From Lachnospiraceae bacterium (GTDB taxonomy: Bacteria; Bacillota; Clostridia; Lachnospirales; Lachnospiraceae), in NCBI GenBank assembly GCA_017483735.1, contig JAFUVF010000009.1, forward strand, positions 1 through 58,794: a stretch of 58,794 nt of DNA. The letters are read 5' to 3'. Position 1 is the first letter of the stretch. Each line of letters opens with the position of its first letter. The notes beneath the pieces were generated by a model. That model worked only from the letters and a program-made list of their open reading frames with translations, was not told the DNA's origin and searched no databases. Shown one piece after another: positions 54,778 through 58,794 of the stretch. The translations under genes were made by a program, and so were the position numbers.

Positions 54778-55065
54778 CTAACCCTTGAAACCTGTAAGGG
54801 AGCCGTGCTTCTCTATCCATACGTACTTCTTCCAATCCGAGCTGTTCAGATAAAGCTTTGCTACAACCGGCTGATTCATTCCATTCTTTGCAAGCTGGGC
54901 ATAGATATTTTTATCCATGTGCTCCCTTAGAAAAACATTTGCTTCATCCTTAAACGGTCCCGGTTCATATTCCACTTCGCCGCCGGAATCTCCGGTTTCA
55001 GCCACTCCGCCGACAACATTTTCCAGGCTTTCATCGCTAAGGCTTTGAATCTTTTTATTATTCAT
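54778..55065 (-). CDS. Double-glycine leader protein B
   Basis: A 95-residue protein. The leader MNNKKIQSLSDESLENVVGG ends in Gly19-Gly20 with the expected hydrophobic spacing and acidic residues. The 75-residue cargo has no cysteine; it is acidic at first (GDSGGEVEYEPGP) and then helical with many aromatic residues (NSSDWKKYVWIEKHG). AGGAGGAAAAG precedes the ATG. First gene of the unit B - surface protein - A, with a direct-repeat promoter upstream. Resemblance to nitrile-hydratase-like or Nif11 leaders is weak. Confidence 0.75.
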   Translation of the reverse strand: MNNKKIQSLSDESLENVVGGVAETGDSGGEVEYEPGPFKDEANVFLREHMDKNIYAQLAKNGMNQPVVAKLYLNSSDWKKYVWIEKHGSLTGFKG

Positions 55066-55095
55066 CCCTTATCTTTTCCTCCTTTCCATGGTCTT

Positions 55096-55128
55096 ATTCT
55101 CTCACAGGCAATCCAACTAATGTCCAGC
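55096..55128 (-). promoter_or_regulatory. Promoter with SARP-like direct repeats upstream of protein B
   Basis: On the minus strand GCTGGAC (55122-55128) and GTTGGAT (55111-55117) start 11 bp apart. Nine nucleotides later GAGAAT (55096-55101) can serve as -10. The repeats occupy the place of the -35. The same arrangement is found at 56350-56382. Confidence 0.7.
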
Positions 55129-55144
55129 AGTATCAAAACTAAAA

Positions 55145-55951
55145 TCACTTTCCAAGTCCGTCCATATAACTCTCGGTAATGCTTGCCCAGGAATAAGCAC
55201 TCATATATTCCCCCCTGAATGAATTTATTGCATCAACATCCCCCTTAAAGAACCTGTACAGATCGCAGTCAAAAGCATCCGGATCTATCTTCATATTTCC
55301 CCTTTGAAGCTCAAATATCTCTTCAATATTGTATTCCCTAAGGGTTGAGCGAAGATCCCTTATCACAACATCCAGCTGCTTTTGCATTGAACGGTCGTAC
55401 TCTCTGTCCTCCCAAAGAATTGAGAATGCCTCCCGTCTCGTCACGCTGCCGCCCTGCCTGTCCACCAGATATGCCAGAAGCTCCTTTGCCTTGGAACGGG
55501 TAAAGCTTACCGTCACACCATCCACGGAAATGTCAAAATTGCCAAAGGTACGGACATTTATGCCTCCACGTCTATTGTCAATTCTTTCATCCCTTTGTGT
55601 AACACAGAATGCAATCTCCTTTGAAAGAACTCTTTTATTTAACGGTTTAAGAATATATCCCGACACATGCATGGAAAATGCCTCAACCGCATAATCATTG
55701 TTTTCGGAGGTAATGATTATTGAAATATCCGGATATTTTGTTCGCAGGGTCTTTACAAGATCCAAGCCTCCCGCAGCCGAGATGTCCGTATCCACCAGGG
55801 TTATATCCGCCTTCTCTCCGTTTTTTAAGTACTGCAATGCCGCCTTTCCCGAAAAAAATCCCACTACAGCCGATATCTCCGGTATTCCCTTCAAAAGCGT
55901 CATAGTCTTAAAAAGCGTATCCTTTTCTTCGTCAACACATATTACCTTCAT
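55145..55951 (-). CDS. Response regulator with SARP/OmpR-type winged-helix output domain
   Basis: A 268-residue protein. An intact receiver domain (1-about 120) has acidic residues at DEE, a phosphorylatable Asp in LVDTDIS and the Lys in YILKPLN. The output domain from about 135 (VRTFGNFDISVDGVTVSFTRSKAKELLAYLVDRQGGSVTRREAFSILWED) matches the DNA-binding part of SARP-like regulators; a short bacterial transcriptional activation-like helical piece may follow. No histidine kinase is encoded nearby. It lies 16 nt behind double-glycine gene C and 80 bp upstream of gene B. The direct repeats in both promoters fit its family's DNA-binding mode. Confidence 0.87.
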   Translation of the reverse strand: MKVICVDEEKDTLFKTMTLLKGIPEISAVVGFFSGKAALQYLKNGEKADITLVDTDISAAGGLDLVKTLRTKYPDISIIITSENNDYAVEAFSMHVSGYILKPLNKRVLSKEIAFCVTQRDERIDNRRGGINVRTFGNFDISVDGVTVSFTRSKAKELLAYLVDRQGGSVTRREAFSILWEDREYDRSMQKQLDVVIRDLRSTLREYNIEEIFELQRGNMKIDPDAFDCDLYRFFKGDVDAINSFRGEYMSAYSWASITESYMDGLGK

Positions 55952-55967
55952 AATTATTTACTCACAA

Positions 55968-56276
55968 TCAGCCGAAAAACTGATTTTCCACACCACACTT
56001 GGGGCATATCGCGGAGGGCTTGCTCACATCTGCGGTAATTATCTCTCCACATCCCCTGCATGCGATATTCATAAGCTGCTTTCCCTGAACCTTTACCACA
56101 GAGTCGGTTCCGATACCGCCTGCATTGCCCATATTAAGCTTTGAATCCGCATTGTTTAATTTTCCGATGAACTTTCCGGTAAAGGGTGTATCCGCAACCT
56201 TTGCTCCGATACCTCCCGATACCTCCGATAATTCATCATCATTTATCGCCGTGATTCCGTTAATATTTTCTTTCAT
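55968..56276 (-). CDS. Double-glycine leader protein C with zinc-ribbon cargo
   Basis: A 102-residue protein. The 22-residue leader ends INDDELSEVSGG, again with the bacteriocin-type spacing. The cargo of 80 residues is glycine/lysine-rich in the middle and ends in a zinc ribbon (CRGCGE...CPKCGVE). The ATG at 56276 follows AAAGGGG by 7 nt; another ATG two codons upstream is too close to that site. It is co-transcribed with the response regulator, an arrangement seen in quorum-sensing peptide loci, although a signalling role is only inferred. Confidence 0.75.
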   Translation of the reverse strand: MKENINGITAINDDELSEVSGGIGAKVADTPFTGKFIGKLNNADSKLNMGNAGGIGTDSVVKVQGKQLMNIACRGCGEIITADVSKPSAICPKCGVENQFFG

Positions 56277-56349
56277 AAGCATTCCCCTTTCGGTTTAATT
56301 TTTTAACAACGCCTTATAGTATCTGCATTTGTTCTCAAATACAATATGT

Positions 56350-56382
56350 AGTATAGCATGTGACGTCCAACACATGTCCAAC
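56350..56382 (-). promoter_or_regulatory. Promoter with SARP-like direct repeats upstream of protein C / response regulator
   Basis: Two perfect GTTGGAC heptamers on the minus strand (56376-56382 and 56365-56371) start 11 bp apart, and TATACT (56350-56355) follows the second after 9 nt. There is no consensus -35; the repeats take its place. Confidence 0.75.
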
Positions 56383-56445
56383 AGATTATCAAAAAATTTA
56401 TATTCAGAAATTTTCCCGTTTTGTTATAAATTTTCTGAAAGTATC

Positions 56446-56475
56446 TTGTGAATACAGGGACAAATATGATAAAAT
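56446..56475 (+). promoter_or_regulatory. Possible promoter of tmcAL
   Basis: TTGTGA (56446-56451) and TAAAAT (56470-56475), spacer 18 bp, about 45 nt upstream of the start codon. An imperfect dyad (CAGAAA at 56405 and TTTCTG at 56432) lies just upstream. Confidence 0.45.
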
Positions 56476-56517
56476 AAGTTCAAAGTTTTGAGAGTATTTT
56501 GAAGGTGGGGAATAAAT

Positions 56518-57747
56518 ATGATCATAAATGCAATAATCGCTGAATACAATCCCTTTCATAAGGGACACAAACTGCAGCTTGAGCGTGCGAAGCAAAAAAC
56601 CGGCGCAGACTATACTATTGTCATTATGAGCGGCTCCTTCGTGCAGAGAGGCACTCCGGCGATATTGGATAAATTCCTGCGCACGGAGATGGCGTTAAAA
56701 TGCGGTGCCGACCTTGTTTTGGAGCTTCCCGTGTGCTACTCCTGCTCCTCTGCGGAATATTTTGCCTTCGGAGCGGTAACTCTGGCTGACAAGCTCTCCG
56801 TGGTGGACAATCTATGCTTTGGAAGTGAATCCGGCGATCCGGAAGTCCTTAGCAGAATTGCAAAGATATTGGAAAACGAGCCCGATGAATACAAGGAATA
56901 TCTGCGCCAGAACATCAGACTCGGACTCTCCTTTCCCATTGCAAGGACAAGCGCTCTGATTCAATACGACAATTCCCTTGCCTTTGCAAGGGATGTGCTT
57001 GCAACACCGAATAACATACTTGGTATTGAATATATAAAGGCACTGAACACAAGAAATTCAAGGATTTCTCCGATTACCACAAAGCGCATAGGTCTGGATT
57101 TCCACGACCACCGCTTCGGCGTGGGACAATGCTCCTCAAAGGCTATAAGAGATGCACTTTTTAACGGAAATTCAGAGGACTATCTGAAAAATGAGATGCC
57201 TTCCGAGGCATTTGAAATACTTTCGGACAATATAGATTCCTGCATCTTTCCCGATGATTTCTCGGAAATGCTATATTATAAGCTCCTTATGGAAAGAAAT
57301 GAGGGGTATATGCGTTTTCTGGATGTTTCAAATGATCTTTCCGACAGGATCATTAAGAAGCTTCCTAAGTTCCGCTCCTTCACGGACTTTTGCGACACAT
57401 TAAAGACCAAGGAGATCACATATACAAGGATAAGCCGCATACTTATGCATATCCTCCTGGACATTACCGACAATATGATGGTGGAGCGCACAAGGAACGA
57501 CTATATTCCATATGTGCGTGTTCTGGGCTTCAAAGAAGCTTCAAAGGAGGTACTCACAAGGATTAAAAACAACTCCTCCCTTCCCATTATCACTAAGCTC
57601 GCTGACGCCCAAAAAGCCCTTTCGAAGGATGCTTATTCCATACTTATGGATGAGCTTAAGATAAATGACATATATTTAGGGGCACTTGCCATGAAGACAA
57701 ATACCCCTCTTAAAAACGAAATCTCTACGCCGATTGTCAAGCTGTGA
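56518..57747 (+). CDS. tmcAL: tRNA(Met) cytidine acetate ligase (YlbM-type)
   Basis: A 409-residue protein. MIINAIIAEYNPFHKGHKLQLERAK carries the HxGH nucleotidyltransferase signature, followed by VIMSGSFVQRGTPAILDKFLRTEMAL, GADLVLELPVCYSCSSAEYFAFGAV and FGSESGD. This matches Bacillus TmcAL (YlbM), which activates acetate with ATP and acetylates C34 of elongator tRNA-Met. A GGTGGGG-type site lies upstream of the ATG. The gene is transcribed convergently to the next one. Confidence 0.9.
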   Translation: MIINAIIAEYNPFHKGHKLQLERAKQKTGADYTIVIMSGSFVQRGTPAILDKFLRTEMALKCGADLVLELPVCYSCSSAEYFAFGAVTLADKLSVVDNLCFGSESGDPEVLSRIAKILENEPDEYKEYLRQNIRLGLSFPIARTSALIQYDNSLAFARDVLATPNNILGIEYIKALNTRNSRISPITTKRIGLDFHDHRFGVGQCSSKAIRDALFNGNSEDYLKNEMPSEAFEILSDNIDSCIFPDDFSEMLYYKLLMERNEGYMRFLDVSNDLSDRIIKKLPKFRSFTDFCDTLKTKEITYTRISRILMHILLDITDNMMVERTRNDYIPYVRVLGFKEASKEVLTRIKNNSSLPIITKLADAQKALSKDAYSILMDELKINDIYLGALAMKTNTPLKNEISTPIVKL

Positions 57748-57758
57748 ATGTCAGAGCA

Positions 57759-58331
57759 TCAGCCTGTCTTTTCCTCTGCAGGGCGCTTTGTTGACATTGC
57801 GTTTTTGAGTGCATCCGGGAAAAGACCACACCTTTCCACAAGCTCCTGCCCCTTTTCATCATCCCACAGAACGAAAAGAATGCTCATATATTCACTCCAC
57901 TTCATTTTCCGCTTTCCTGATACTATCTGACGCACACGCTCCGCATCAAGCCCGGCTCTCTCTGCAATTCCTGACGGCGTAGTGCCCAACTCTCCGCTTA
58001 TTACAGGGAGCCTTTTCGCCATTTCGGATATAAGCAAAGTTCTGTCCAGAGTGTTCAAAGCTCCGGATCCGATAGCGGTCTCAACCTTGTCAATGTTCAC
58101 ATGCTTCTCATCTGTAGCGGTGTAGTAGATAATGCCAGCGGCTAAGGCCACAACAACAGTACTGACGAGGGTGCACTTGAAGATTGCGCTTGGTGTTAAT
58201 CCGGCTATAAAAGCACGGAGTTTTGATGCTGTGCTCGCAGTAGCGCCTTCAGTATTCTGTTTGTGATTATCTGTAATTTTCTGTTCCATATTCTCGTTTA
58301 TATCTTCATCTATCTGTGTGTGGTCATCCAC
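57759..58331 (-). CDS. Hypothetical single-pass membrane protein with C-terminal helix-turn-helix-like region
   Basis: A 190-residue protein. An acidic, Asn/Gln/Thr-rich N-terminus (1-45) is followed by a membrane helix (about 53-75). The C-terminal part contains SELGTTPSGIAERAGLDAERVRQIVSGKRKMKWSEYM in the positions of an XRE-type HTH (IAERAG as helix 2, VRQIVSGKRK as recognition helix). Not recognised as a known family. No good ribosome binding site precedes the ATG, so the start is uncertain. An HTH downstream of a single membrane helix implies that the N-terminus is outside if it binds DNA. Confidence 0.6.
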   Translation of the reverse strand: MDDHTQIDEDINENMEQKITDNHKQNTEGATASTASKLRAFIAGLTPSAIFKCTLVSTVVVALAAGIIYYTATDEKHVNIDKVETAIGSGALNTLDRTLLISEMAKRLPVISGELGTTPSGIAERAGLDAERVRQIVSGKRKMKWSEYMSILFVLWDDEKGQELVERCGLFPDALKNAMSTKRPAEEKTG

Positions 58332-58374
58332 AGGATTAACTTCTCAGAATCTGTATTCTACGAAAAAGGTGTGT

Positions 58375-58491
58375 TCAGTTTTCCTTTTTCATGGACTTCA
58401 CTGATGAGACCCTGTTCAAATCCTCAGTTTGGGTCATTTGGAAGCTCAGCTCCAAACGCCTGACAAGCCGCCAGAACTCTGGAATGTTCAT
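58375..58491 (-). CDS. Possible 38-residue peptide
   Basis: A short frame MNIPEFWRLVRRLELSFQMT continuing to KSMKKEN, preceded by ACGGAGA as a fair ribosome binding site and located 43 nt upstream of the membrane-HTH gene. It is amphipathic and basic. No family recognised; it could be a real small gene or chance. Confidence 0.3.
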   Translation of the reverse strand: MNIPEFWRLVRRLELSFQMTQTEDLNRVSSVKSMKKEN

Positions 58492-58648
58492 TCTCCGTTC
58501 CCGTATTGTTGCACCAACCTACTCGACGCTACAATCCGATAGAAAGGCGGCTGTATTGCCCTAAAATAGGGACATTCCACAGGTTACATTCTCCGTTCCC
58601 GTTCTGTCCTTCCAACATCCCAGGAGCGCACCGTCTCCGTTCCGCCTC
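58489..58648. repeat. Short interspersed repeats (GGAACGGAGA) in a region without a clear gene
   Basis: ACGGGAACGGAGAATG on the minus strand occurs identically at 58489-58504 and 58587-58602, and a shorter version (GCGGAACGGAGAC) at 58633-58646. The 300 bases from 58492 to the right edge hold no convincing gene; a 60-codon frame at 58561-58743 is unsupported. The repeats may be decayed coding sequence. Confidence 0.5.
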
Positions 58649-58794
58649 TCCAACCAACCATCGGGTCTCATAAAAATTTTGTTGTTTTCTGTTAAATTTT
58701 CTGTTGTTTTCAACAACTTTTTCATCAGCTTTCCGAGTACCATTTATTGTACTCTTCTCTTATTCATCCGATATATCATTTTTGTGCAACATTA

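Noticed and set aside
54737..54835. N-terminal extension of the large surface protein
   Set aside because: It would overlap double-glycine gene B and put 33 residues in front of a clean signal peptide whose ATG has its own ribosome binding site.
51388..55065. Ordinary two-peptide bacteriocin cluster
   Set aside because: No immunity gene or C39 transporter is present, cargos of 75-80 residues include zinc ribbons, and the transcription unit centres on a giant surface protein.
56405..56437. Imperfect dyad CAGAAA...TTTCTG upstream of tmcAL as operator or terminator
   Set aside because: Only 6 bp match perfectly in A/T-rich sequence and there is no U-run; chance cannot be excluded.
58561..58743. 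60-codon minus-strand open frame near the right edge
   Set aside because: No ribosome binding site, mixed composition, and it contains the short repeats; more likely chance or decayed sequence.

Overview
The window looks like chromosomal DNA from an anaerobic Gram-positive Clostridia, most likely Lachnospiraceae. The clues are a type III glutamine synthetase, an ammonium channel fused to a P-II protein, a tryptophan T-box, pta-ackA, a CotH-type protein, GGAGG-type ribosome binding sites, and several small proteins typical of that family. GC content is moderate. I saw no insertion sequence, prophage, CRISPR array or rRNA. Most genes lie on the minus strand in long operons; the plus strand carries capA, hflKC, pta-ackA and tmcAL.

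Layout. 1-6.3 kb: a partial Rpn-type nuclease gene and a DUF3089 lipoprotein, each behind a near-identical duplicated promoter with a dyad, then an ABC transporter (ATPase, FtsX-like permease, HlyD-like adaptor). 6.4-17.9 kb: a nitrogen-assimilation operon read glnN, amt-PII, purF, gltB, gltD, driven by a consensus promoter and a leader with two tandem terminator hairpins. 17.9-20.4 kb: a membrane-anchored CotH protein whose start codon lies directly behind a tRNA-Leu. 20.4-29.1 kb: CAP-domain lipoprotein, S66 peptidase, lysA, ung, hisF, hisH and a 1109-residue acidic repeat membrane protein. 29.2-35.7 kb: tryptophan operon trpEGDCBA (no trpF) with a Trp-specific T-box and a small GNAT gene at its end. 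35.7-43.5 kb: small proteins, two related lipoproteins, a zinc-ribbon membrane protein and an NlpC/P60 endopeptidase, divergent from capA. 45-49 kb: hflK-hflC, a DUF6472-like protein, an AlkD-like protein and a TPR protein. 49-51.4 kb: pta-ackA.

51.4-56.4 kb is the most unusual region. Three small proteins carry bacteriocin-type double-glycine leaders. Two of them have zinc-ribbon cargo, which is not typical bacteriocin sequence. They flank a 1007-residue secreted repeat protein and a response regulator with a SARP/OmpR-type DNA-binding domain. The genes form two transcription units. Both promoters carry two GTTGGAC-like direct repeats exactly 11 bp apart, ending 9 nt upstream of the -10. That geometry matches SARP operators, so I infer that the regulator controls its own operon and the surface-protein operon. 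No C39-type peptidase transporter is in the window, so the exporter must be elsewhere. 56.5-58.8 kb holds tmcAL, a TM-HTH protein and a short-repeat region with no convincing gene.

Everything here comes from reading the sequence. Family names rest on recognised motifs, not on database searches.
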